A DNA stretch of 29,780 nucleotides from Nitrolancea sp040255925 (GTDB lineage Bacteria > Chloroflexota > Chloroflexia > Thermomicrobiales > Thermomicrobiaceae). Each line of letters begins with the position of its first letter. Within the stretch, counting starts at the first letter, position 1. Positions 8,324 through 14,507 of this stretch are shown here, one piece after another. Made by a program: the position numbers and the translations under genes. The stretch spans positions 1-29,780 of the forward strand of contig JBDZVX010000017.1 of assembly GCA_040255925.1 (NCBI GenBank). Reading direction: 5' to 3'. The notes under the pieces are model-generated. The model saw only the letters and a list, made by a program, of their open reading frames with translations. It ran no database searches and was not told where the DNA came from.

Positions 8324-9005
8324 GACGCGGCCGCGCGCTGGGGCGTTTCGTCCAGCCCGTGTCGTCATCGTTGATGATCATGATCTAGCCCGTGCTGGTC
8401 TCCGCGGCGTTCTCGCTCGCGAAGAGGGGCTGGAGGTGGTCGGCGAGGCGGCGAATGGCCAGGAAGCGATCGCGCTCTGTGGCAAGCTGCGGCCCGATCT
8501 CGTTCTCATGGATGTGCGCATGCCGGAAATGGACGGACTCGCTGCTACCCAGGCGATCAAACAGGAATGTCCCGCGACAAGCGTCATTATCGTCACGATG
8601 TATGAAAACCCGGACTACCTCATCCAAGCCCTTAAGGCGGGCGCGGCCGGCTATGTCCTCAAGGGCGCGACGCGGCATGAGATCACCACGGCGGTGCGGC
8701 AGGTGATCGGCGGAGAGAGTCCCTTGAAGCCAGAGTTGGCGGCGCAGTTGCTTCGCCGGATCGCGAGCACAGCCTCCCCCCGGCAAGGCCCCCCGGTGGA
8801 GCCGTTGACGCCACGGGAGTATGAGGTGCTCCGTCTGCTGGCCGAAGGAAAGACCAACAGCGAGATTGCTTTCAGCCTGAGCATTAGCCTGAGTACCGTG
8901 AAATTTCATATCGAAAACATTATCAGTAAACTTGGCGCCTCCGACCGGACCCAGGCGGCCGTCCGTGCCATCGAGCTTGGGCTCCTCACTTCTCCCACGC
9001 AGTAA
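8313..9005 (+). CDS. Response regulator, NarL/LuxR family
   Basis: ATG at 8313 overlaps the end of the kinase gene and follows GGAGGGAG (8296-8303) with a 9-base spacer, indicating translational coupling and a cognate pair. The 230-residue product has a receiver domain with the acidic pair Asp21/Asp22, phosphoacceptor Asp67 in LVLMDVRMPEMDG, Thr95 and Lys117. A LuxR-type DNA-binding domain follows: LTPREYEVLRLLAEG, TNSEIAFSLSISLSTVKFHI. Phosphorylation should activate promoter binding. Candidate targets are the adjacent transporter and coiled-coil genes; no binding site was identified. Confidence 0.95.
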   Translation: MNSETRPRAGAFRPARVVIVDDHDLARAGLRGVLAREEGLEVVGEAANGQEAIALCGKLRPDLVLMDVRMPEMDGLAATQAIKQECPATSVIIVTMYENPDYLIQALKAGAAGYVLKGATRHEITTAVRQVIGGESPLKPELAAQLLRRIASTASPRQGPPVEPLTPREYEVLRLLAEGKTNSEIAFSLSISLSTVKFHIENIISKLGASDRTQAAVRAIELGLLTSPTQ

Positions 9006-9023
9006 TCACCCTACTTTGCCGTT

Positions 9024-9046
9024 CCGGCCAGCACCAACCTGGCCGG
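9024..9046. terminator. Possible terminator after the response regulator
   Basis: CCGGCCAG (9024-9031) and CTGGCCGG (9039-9046) form a perfect 8-bp stem with a 7-base loop, 19 bases after the stop codon. No clear T tract follows, so this is only a candidate. Confidence 0.45.
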
Positions 9047-9135
9047 TTGACCGGTGGAAAGTGCTCAGCCTCCCGCTAGAGTAGGGGTAAATATGGTGCG
9101 TGGCGAAGAGGAAATCCTAGACGAGAGGCGATGCC

Positions 9136-9543
9136 ATGGTGACCACTGCTCCTCACCGGACAAACGGAACGCGGATGGAGAATCCCTGGGCGTTGGCCAA
9201 GGCCCATCCCACGCTCCTCTCCTATACCATCGTCGGGATGCGTGAGGAGTTGGGATCCATTGCCGAGCGGCGGACCGAAATCGTCGGGAAACTGGAGGCG
9301 CTGGAGGCGCTGAAGGATCGCTCCTGGCGGCGGACCAAGCTCGGCCGGCTCTTCATCTCGTCGGCGATCCGGGATATGCAGGCTGAGCTCGAATCCCTGG
9401 ACCTGCGCCGGGAAGAGATCCGGACCTGGCTCCCGGAGCTTGAGGCGCACTACACAGCGGAATTTGCGCCGTACAGCATGGATGACTCCCCTTCCGAGGA
9501 GCAGCCGGTGCCGATCAGCCGGCTCCTGCGCCAGGCACCCTAA
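9136..9543 (+). CDS. Small soluble coiled-coil protein, paralogue of the 4476-5114 product
   Basis: ATG at 9136 with GAGAGG upstream; 135 residues. Residues about 25-105 are helical and highly charged. The pattern TLLSYTIVGMREELGSIAER, then ISSAIRDMQAELESL, then LRREEIRTWLPEL, parallels LVSYALVGLRDEWESLEQ, VSDTARFLQEERASL and IRRREEIKAQWQSL in the earlier gene. The C-terminus (about 106-135) is acidic then proline-rich, with no membrane segments, unlike its paralogue. The two genes flank the transporter and two-component genes. The family is not recognised. It may be a soluble partner of the membrane paralogue, but that is inference from similarity and position only. Confidence 0.78.
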   Translation: MVTTAPHRTNGTRMENPWALAKAHPTLLSYTIVGMREELGSIAERRTEIVGKLEALEALKDRSWRRTKLGRLFISSAIRDMQAELESLDLRREEIRTWLPELEAHYTAEFAPYSMDDSPSEEQPVPISRLLRQAP

Positions 9544-9738
9544 TACCGATTTCCACGGCATGCACGATCGGATCGAACGCGGTTTGCCGAACCAAGCGCT
9601 ACCTGGAATAGTCATGGTGGCGCGGGTTCCGGGAGGGCGAAAGGCCGGTGGCCAATACACCAGCATCCCTCCGGCTCCGTGTCGATTGGATATGGGCCGC
9701 TCCGGCCGATCATTGATGCCATGGAAAGGGTGCTCCAG

Positions 9739-10176
9739 GTGGAAGGACAGACCTTCGTGACCGCCATTAATTGCATTGACGGGCGCGCGCAAGATCCGGT
9801 CGCGGAATGGATGCGAGACCGTTTTGGGGTCCGTTATGTCGATACGATTACCGAGGCCGGGGCTGACGGAATTCTGGCCAACGGGCGAGAAGCCGCGCTG
9901 GAGCCGGTCAAGAGCAAGGTTATGGTCTCGACCGGAGCGCACAAATCGCAGGTTGTTGCCGTCGTCGGCCATTATGGGTGCGCCGGAAATCCGGTAGCGC
10001 CGGAGGATCACCTGGAAGACATCCGAAAGGGAGTGGACGTGGTGGCTTCGTGGGGACTCCCGGTGGACGTCATAGGTCTCTGGGTGAACGATCGATGGCA
10101 GGTTGAGGTGGTCTGCGAGACGATCTCGAACACATCCGGGCTCCAGGACCCATCCCCGGCTGCTCCGGCAAATTAA
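9739..10176 (+). CDS. Small beta-carbonic-anhydrase-like protein
   Basis: The start is uncertain. The GTG at 9739 is preferred because GGAAAGGG (9723-9730) lies 8 bases upstream and the product then begins VEGQTFVTAINC, close to the conserved core; an ATG at 9721 and a GTG at 9679 are in frame but lack ribosome sites. The 145-residue protein has Cys12-x-Asp14-x-Arg16 (NCIDGR) and His78-x2-Cys81 (VVGHYGCAGN). These match the zinc ligands and Asp-Arg dyad of beta-carbonic anhydrases, but in a chain shorter than the usual roughly 200 residues. It could hydrate CO2, or be a related metal-binding protein without that activity. It follows the coiled-coil gene on the same strand. Confidence 0.72.
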   Translation: MEGQTFVTAINCIDGRAQDPVAEWMRDRFGVRYVDTITEAGADGILANGREAALEPVKSKVMVSTGAHKSQVVAVVGHYGCAGNPVAPEDHLEDIRKGVDVVASWGLPVDVIGLWVNDRWQVEVVCETISNTSGLQDPSPAAPAN

Positions 10177-10525
10177 CCGCGTATCAACGCTCCTAACCCC
10201 CTTCTGATCCGACCGGCGGTGGTTTGACCACCGTCGTGTCGTTTTAACGCCCAGCATCCGATCACCAGCCTGCGTGTTCCCGATGCCCGACTTCTCGTGT
10301 CACGGGTGGCATAAATACATATGCGCCCGGCAATCTTTTGGCGCCAGTCTTGCGACCCCGCAGCGCCACGGAAGAAACATCCGGTCAATGTCCCGCGTCG
10401 TTCGACACCGGGTACGCGAACGTTTGGTTGTCTCCGGAATGGAAGGGTGCTGACGACCGGAGAATTAGAAAATCCCTCGCTTCCCGATAGCTCGGCGACA
10501 TCGAGGAGCGGTCTGGAGGGATCTG
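10177..10525. other. Intergenic region of 349 bases
   Basis: Contains the terminator at 10214-10245, a small AT-rich patch near 10311-10321 (TAAATACATATG) that might belong to a promoter for the next gene, and no coding sequence I can support. Confidence 0.5.
10214..10245 (+). terminator. Rho-independent terminator
   Basis: CGGCGGTGGT (10214-10223) pairs with ACCACCGTCG (10227-10236), a 10-bp stem including one G-U pair, around a 3-base loop. GTTTT follows at 10241-10245. It lies about 40 bases after the carbonic-anhydrase-like gene. Confidence 0.75.
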
Positions 10526-11221
10526 ATGCAAGAACACCAACTGGAATCTATTTTCTCGGCCTCTGAAGCGGCTCTATCCCAGGATGGCAAGGTCGACCTG
10601 GCTGGACTCGGTTTCTGGAAAGCGGTGGCGGCGGTGAAGCGTCATCCCGAGTGGCGAGATCGGTACGCCGGACGGATCGCCGCTATCGATCGCGTTGCCT
10701 TCGAGCGAGGCGTCAGGCTGCGGGTGCCCCTCTCGCTTGGTGTGACTGCCCTCGCGGTTGGGACGGTCGCCGGGTTCGGGGCCGTCGTCGCATCATTGTT
10801 CGCACCCCGGCCGTGGAAGGGCCTCCTGCTCCTTGGGGGAAGCGGCGCACTCCTGGTCGCGACACACGATCTCGCCCACTTCATCGTCGGAAGAGCGCTC
10901 GGAATCCGGTTCACGAGCATGTTCCTCGGCGGGAAGCTGCTGATCGAGCCGGGGCTGAAGATCGATTACGAATCCTATCTCCAGGTCCCGCCGCGCCGCC
11001 GCGCCTGGATGCACGCGTCCGGCGCGATCAAGACAACAGCCGTTGCGATTCTCACGTTCTTGGTCGCTCTGGCCGGCGGCTTCCCGCGCTGGGTCAAATG
11101 GCTCCTGGGCGCGAATGCCTCGGTGGTGATATTGACCGAGATCTTCTTCTCAACCCGCTACTCCGACTGGAAGCGGTACGGTCGTGAGATGCGAATAGCG
11201 CGGGAGGTGGGGCTAGTCTAA
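10526..11221 (+). CDS. Membrane protein with HDLAH motif, M50/site-2-protease-like
   Basis: ATG at 10526 follows GGAGGG with a short spacer; 231 residues. After a soluble N-terminal part (about 1-64), hydrophobic segments lie at about 66-92, 98-113, 168-185 and 191-208. THDLAHFIVGRALGIRF (113-129) places His114 and His118 as in HExxH, but with Asp115 where the catalytic Glu is expected. A short FLGGKLL and a Tyr/Pro-rich stretch follow, then HASGAIKTTA (163-172), similar in position to the SGP/AGP motif of M50 proteases. A possible third ligand is Asp214 in RYSDWKRY. This could be an intramembrane metalloprotease variant or a non-proteolytic relative. It is monocistronic, with a terminator upstream. 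Confidence 0.7.
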   Translation: MQEHQLESIFSASEAALSQDGKVDLAGLGFWKAVAAVKRHPEWRDRYAGRIAAIDRVAFERGVRLRVPLSLGVTALAVGTVAGFGAVVASLFAPRPWKGLLLLGGSGALLVATHDLAHFIVGRALGIRFTSMFLGGKLLIEPGLKIDYESYLQVPPRRRAWMHASGAIKTTAVAILTFLVALAGGFPRWVKWLLGANASVVILTEIFFSTRYSDWKRYGREMRIAREVGLV

Positions 11222-11441
11222 TAGGCCGGGATCATCCCCCTTCACCCCGAAGCCGGCCGCGCGGCATCCGGTCCATTCACGTTTTCGCGCTTGGCGACAT
11301 GTGGGTGTCCTGTGTCGCGTTTTGTTCCTGAACATTGGTGAATCACCCCAAGTGGTGCCTTCACAACTCCGCCCCCTTGTGCAGCCTTGGGGCCTCCTGC
11401 CGGCGAGGCACCGTCCTGTTCCAGTGCGGAGTCTCAGTCTG

Positions 11442-11735
11442 TTACTGGTCCCGACTAGACAGGAGAACCTCCCCGACATAACTGTCGGCCAAGACGAGTG
11501 TGAATCCGAGGTTATCCTTTGTCCATTCTGCCGCGCTCTTCGTGGCCTCGTCGGCCTGCTCTTCGGATTCCCAGGTGCTGATCGTAATGAGCGAATCCGT
11601 GCCGGTCTCGATGAGTTCATAGTTAACGAAGCCGGGTAATCGTTGAAGCATCGGCAACATCCCTGCTTCCACCCGCTGGACGATCTCATCGGCACTCGCC
11701 TGGAGTTTATAGACGGCGATGCACTTATGGTTCAT
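11442..11735 (-). CDS. Small ABM-type (dimeric alpha/beta barrel) protein
   Basis: ATG at 11735 follows GGAGG with a 5-base spacer; 97 residues. The pattern VYKLQASADEIVQRVEAGML, LQRLPGFVNYELIET, SLITISTWESEEQADEATKSAAEWTKD, LVLADSYVGEV is that of antibiotic-biosynthesis-monooxygenase-like ferredoxin-fold proteins, with the typical PGF and the W-S-x2-A-type helix. Such proteins are monooxygenases, haem-degrading enzymes or ligand-binding dimers; no catalytic residues can be assigned. The start lies 11 bases inside the upstream 111-residue gene, so the two are probably translationally coupled. Confidence 0.78.
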   Translation of the reverse strand: MNHKCIAVYKLQASADEIVQRVEAGMLPMLQRLPGFVNYELIETGTDSLITISTWESEEQADEATKSAAEWTKDNLGFTLVLADSYVGEVLLSSRDQ

Positions 11736-12060
11736 GGAGTCCTCCGTTTGAGTTCATAAATTGTCCACGGCGGCCTTGGGAACGGAATGTGTCGGTGGTT
11801 CCTGTCCCTGCTGGTTGACTGGTCACCTCGCTCGAGTTCCTTAGGGTTGCCAAGAGTTCGGAAAGGATCGAATCGGCGTCCGCTTCTTGGGGTGCGATGA
11901 ACCATAGCCATCGGAGCGCACACAGTTCGAGCCAGCGTTTAGCCTCAGTGTCACCCTGCTGGGACGCGTTCATCGCTGACACGATGAGCGCCGCGCCCAG
12001 TCTTTGATAGGGATCTGCCTGATCGATGGATGTGATCGCCGCGATGCTCGTGCGGGCCAT
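11725..12060 (-). CDS. Uncharacterised 111-residue protein coupled to the ABM gene
   Basis: ATG at 12060 is chosen over a GTG or ATG further upstream because GGGAGGAGAG lies just before it. Residues 1-70 are probably helical and include DPYQRLGAALIVSAM, TEAKRWLELCALRWLWFIAP and ADSILSELLATL. The remainder is polar and probably disordered (Ser, Thr, Gly, Gln). The RWL...LRWLW helix followed by a short acidic segment loosely recalls small phage-associated helical proteins, but I cannot name a family. It overlaps the ABM gene by 11 bases and lies 212 bases downstream of the XRE regulator on the same strand. Confidence 0.65.
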   Translation of the reverse strand: MARTSIAAITSIDQADPYQRLGAALIVSAMNASQQGDTEAKRWLELCALRWLWFIAPQEADADSILSELLATLRNSSEVTSQPAGTGTTDTFRSQGRRGQFMNSNGGLHEP

Positions 12061-12272
12061 GTTGCTCTCCTCCCGTATTGTCGATGACCACCCCACACGG
12101 AGCGTGGTGGCGAGGGCTTGGCTGCACAGGAATCCCTACGAGCGTTGGTCTCCGGCCCTCGGCTGCTTGATTCAGCTCCTGTTTGCTCATTCCGCCGAGT
12201 GTCGCGCCACAGTGATCCTCGCGATTGGGACCACGCTGTTGACATGCGCCTCGTTGTACCGGTGCCTGTTGC

Positions 12273-12908
12273 TCACCGATACGGCTCTTTCTTCGTTGCT
12301 GGCTGGCTCGACGCTGGTTGGCCGAGGAGGGCAGGCGCATACTCCTCAACGAGAAGTTGGACCCAATACCGATCAGTGCAGCGGAGGAGGTCCCGGAGCC
12401 AGCCGCTCTGCGAGTGTAATCCACCATTGGCAGCCTCCTCCCAGTCCGGTTGGTCCGCGAGTTGAGCGTCCGGAGTCCAAGCCAGCAGTGCCTCTTCAAG
12501 GAGCCTGCGGTCTCGGGGGTCAACTCGTTGAGATGACGCCTCCTCCACCCAGCTTGCCAATTGGGTTGCCGCTCGTCGCCGGTCTCCCTGCGCCTGCTCT
12601 AGTGCCTGGATGACCAGTTCGTCCAGCCGATCATCTATAGACCATTTCCCGTTCATCAAATCATCGAGGGTAACAGCACCGTTCCGCCGGGGGCGGAGCG
12701 TATGGCGTCGAGCGGTTTCCCGTTTGACCAGCGTGATCGCGTCCGAACTCATGCCGAAAATTTCGGCGAGCTTGCGGAGTTGCAACACCTTCGGAATGGC
12801 GCGCCCGGTTTCCCACTGGTAGATGGTCTCCGGCCGGACCCCTACCTTCAAGGCGAGATCAAACTGAGACCAGTCTCGTTCCTCTCGTAATTCGCGGATC
12901 GTTGTCAT
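12273..12908 (-). CDS. XRE-family helix-turn-helix regulator with unknown C-terminal domain
   Basis: ATG at 12908 follows GAGGAG with a 6-base spacer; 211 residues. Residues 3-60 form a Cro/CI-type helix-turn-helix: IRELREERDWSQFDLALKVG, VRPETIYQWETGRAIPKV, LRKLAEIFGMSSDAI. A linker follows with a LRPRRNGAVTLDDLMNGKWS segment. Residues about 90-200 are helical, with several Trp residues (LASWVEEAS, LLAWTPD, PDWEEAANGG, RYWVQLLVEEY). I do not recognise this as a known effector domain. The upstream region is unusually AT-rich and carries a dyad (12950-13011), which may be an autoregulatory operator. The two genes downstream are plausible co-transcribed targets. Confidence 0.87.
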   Translation of the reverse strand: MTTIRELREERDWSQFDLALKVGVRPETIYQWETGRAIPKVLQLRKLAEIFGMSSDAITLVKRETARRHTLRPRRNGAVTLDDLMNGKWSIDDRLDELVIQALEQAQGDRRRAATQLASWVEEASSQRVDPRDRRLLEEALLAWTPDAQLADQPDWEEAANGGLHSQSGWLRDLLRCTDRYWVQLLVEEYAPALLGQPASSQPATKKEPYR

Positions 12909-12928
12909 CCCGGTCTCCTCTTAGGATG

Positions 12929-12955
12929 ATTATAGGCCTACGAATATAGAAAGAA
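12929..12955 (-). promoter_or_regulatory. Candidate promoter of the XRE regulator
   Basis: On the minus strand a perfect TATAAT lies at 12934-12929. TTCTTT at 12955-12950 could be the -35 element, with a 15-base spacer that is shorter than ideal. The leader to the ATG would be about 15 bases. Confidence 0.45.
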
Positions 12956-13011
12956 CCCTCTATTGCTATGCCTCTAGAACCATGTTACCATATCTGTAGA
13001 GTTCGTTCTTT
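12950..13011. repeat. Composite inverted repeat upstream of the XRE regulator
   Basis: AAAGAAC (12950-12956) plus CTCTA (12958-12962) are mirrored by TAGAG (12997-13001) plus GTTCTTT (13005-13011). The arms overlap the candidate -35 region and are separated by about 34 bases, a layout compatible with an operator for a dimeric regulator. Confidence 0.4.
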
Positions 13012-13364
13012 GAGGTTGGCCGGTTTGGCCGCCGTCCACTGATCACGGTAGGTGACTCTCGTGATCCGGCCGGTCTTGCTCGTTCCCCTCCTCAACGGGC
13101 TAGGATAGCGTAGGATCGTTGGTCCACGACTGAATAGCCCATCTGTCACGCCGTTAACATCCGACTTTTAGGGGTGAACGAGTCGGTGTCGTATTCCAGC
13201 GCGAGTCCCTGTCAGTTTGCAAAGTCAGGGAAGGTCGCTTTCGACACTGAACGGTGCTCGTTCGGGTTGTCCATCAGCCGGAATTAATGAGGAAACGACG
13301 TTCGACGGGCGGAACAACGAGATGGATACGAGCCTCCTCGTACGCCATCAGGTGATTGGTCAGA

Positions 13365-13386
13365 TCGGGCTCAAACAGAAGCCCGA
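13365..13386 (+). promoter_or_regulatory. Hairpin in the cold-shock leader
   Basis: TCGGGCT (13365-13371) and AGCCCGA (13380-13386) form a perfect 7-bp stem with an 8-base loop, about 100 bases before the cold-shock start codon. Confidence 0.45.
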
Positions 13387-13409
13387 ACAGTAATGGGGAT
13401 ATACGTGAC

Positions 13410-13429
13410 GCCGCTGCTCCAGCGGCTTT
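13410..13429 (+). promoter_or_regulatory. GC-rich hairpin near the cold-shock start, possible attenuator
   Basis: GCCGCTG (13410-13416) pairs with CAGCGGC (13420-13426) around a 3-base loop, followed by TTTC. It resembles a short intrinsic terminator and lies 60 bases before the start codon. Confidence 0.4.
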
Positions 13430-13489
13430 CGTGGCGAATCAAGTTTGCGTGCCAGAGCGCGAGCATCAGGCACAGAAGGGATGACAATC

Positions 13490-13723
13490 ATGGCGACTGG
13501 AGTAGTCAAGACGATCCGCGATGAGCGCGGCTTCGGCTTTATAACGCCTGACGGCGACGCGGGTACCGACCTATTTTTTCATCGATCCTCCGTTGAACTC
13601 AACGGATTTGACAGCCTGCGAGAAGGGCAGCGAGTCAGCTTCGATGAGGAGCCCGATCCCCGCGATCCCCATCGTCGGCGTGCTGTCAATGTCTCGCCAA
13701 TCGATCGCGATGGGAATTCGTAG
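13490..13723 (+). CDS. Cold-shock domain protein (CspA family)
   Basis: 77 residues. The ATG at 13490 lies 9 bases after AAGGG; the ATG at 13481 directly abuts that site. The single OB-fold has RNP1 as RGFGFI (13-18) and RNP2 as DLFFH (27-31), which bind single-stranded RNA or DNA. N-terminal MATGVVKTI and the loop EGQRVSFDEE are typical. The C-terminus is a little longer and more charged than E. coli CspA (70 residues). Csp proteins act as RNA chaperones, and a long structured leader, as seen here, is a known route of temperature control in this family. Confidence 0.95.
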   Translation: MATGVVKTIRDERGFGFITPDGDAGTDLFFHRSSVELNGFDSLREGQRVSFDEEPDPRDPHRRRAVNVSPIDRDGNS

Positions 13724-14091
13724 GGCGGGACTAAGCGAGGAACTTCGAGGATCACAACGCTCCGCATCGCAATCGTGGGGGTCAAGATGTTATTTGGGAG
13801 GTCTATCGCGACCCCCATGCCGTTCATTATGACTGCGGCTCGATCATCAGCATGTGGGAGTTTCCGGGCAGACGGGCGCGTGAACCGCGGCGGTGAAAGA
13901 TCCCGTGTACCCCGGCATGCGAGGTTCTGTGCCGCGATTCACGACTCCTAAGCCCTGTTCGATGACTGGAACCATCACCATGCTCGGGGTTCCTCCAAAT
14001 TTGGGAGGCCCGGGATATGCGTGGTCAGGCCATCAGTGATCCTGTTTTTCGGAGAATCCCGCGAGGATGAGCGGTTGTAAGGGAGCGAGAG
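13724..14091. other. Intergenic region of 368 bases
   Basis: No supported gene. A stop-free stretch at about 13736-13897 encodes a protein-like segment (VYRDPHAVHYDCGSIISMW) but has no start codon or ribosome site. It may be a coding remnant or chance. Confidence 0.4.
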
Positions 14092-14487
14092 GTGCCTGGT
14101 ACAGAGGAGAGGCGCAACGGCGACGCCGGAGAAGCGTCTGCAAGCGAACTCACCCGAACCGGTCGATCTAAGCGAAGTGAGCAGGAGGACCTCAACCAGT
14201 TTCTTCAGGAAGGACTGGATGTCTACGACAATCAGAACCACAAGATCGGGACTGTCAGCAAGATCTATCCGTCTGCCGGTCGAGATGAGGAGTTCTTCAT
14301 CCAGGTCGCTACTACCTTTCTCGGACTGGGCCATACTCAGTTGAGCCCAATGGCGCTGCACACGCTGGTCTTGTTCATCCCGTCGAGGTATATCAAGCTC
14401 TGGCATGGTCAAGTGGAACTGACGGTGGAGCGTTCCGAGATCGACCGGATGGGATGGGCCAAGCGACCAACTGGTATCCGGGACTGA
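14092..14487 (+). CDS. PRC-barrel-like (DUF2171-type) protein
   Basis: GTG start at 14092 after a GGGAGCGAGAG tract; 131 residues. A charged, Glu/Ser/Arg-rich N-terminus (1-38) precedes a beta-rich domain (about 40-122): EGLDVYDNQNHKIGTVSKIY, EEFFIQVATTFLG, LFIPSRYIKLWHGQVELTV, EIDRMGW. The start, the central IP/VP strand and the closing D-x-M-x-W match the tail of the Hsp20 fusion at 561-1316. PRC barrels are small adaptor or RNA-processing-associated folds, often found in stress-linked proteins of unknown function. Close to the cold-shock gene on the same strand, but 368 bases away, so an operon is not certain. Confidence 0.75.
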   Translation: MPGTEERRNGDAGEASASELTRTGRSKRSEQEDLNQFLQEGLDVYDNQNHKIGTVSKIYPSAGRDEEFFIQVATTFLGLGHTQLSPMALHTLVLFIPSRYIKLWHGQVELTVERSEIDRMGWAKRPTGIRD

Positions 14488-14507
14488 CCGAATCGGATTG
14501 CCGTTCG

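Larger units (their letters stand above)
12909..13489. other. Divergent intergenic region and long leader of the cold-shock gene
   Basis: This 581-base gap starts with an AT-rich stretch (about 12920-13015) upstream of the XRE gene. It then becomes GC-rich with many short dyads: GATCACG/CGTGATC (13041-13066), TCGGGCT/AGCCCGA (13365-13386) and GCCGCTG/CAGCGGC (13410-13426). No coding frame with a ribosome site was found. Confidence 0.6.

Noticed and set aside
6992..8368. Open frame of 458 codons on the minus strand inside the sensor kinase
   Set aside because: The kinase has every expected motif, and the opposite frame shows no family features.
9076..10257. Open frame of 393 codons on the minus strand across the coiled-coil and carbonic-anhydrase-like genes
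   Set aside because: The plus-strand genes have recognisable motifs, paralogy and ribosome sites; the opposite frame has none.
11951..12523. Open frame of 190 codons on the minus strand spanning the gap before the 111-residue gene
   Set aside because: It overlaps both the XRE gene and the 111-residue gene in another frame, lacks a ribosome site and has a low-complexity product.
13736..13897. Protein-like segment (VYRDPHAVHYDCGSIISMW) after the cold-shock gene
   Set aside because: No start codon, no ribosome site and only about 50 codons. It may be a remnant but cannot be supported as a gene.
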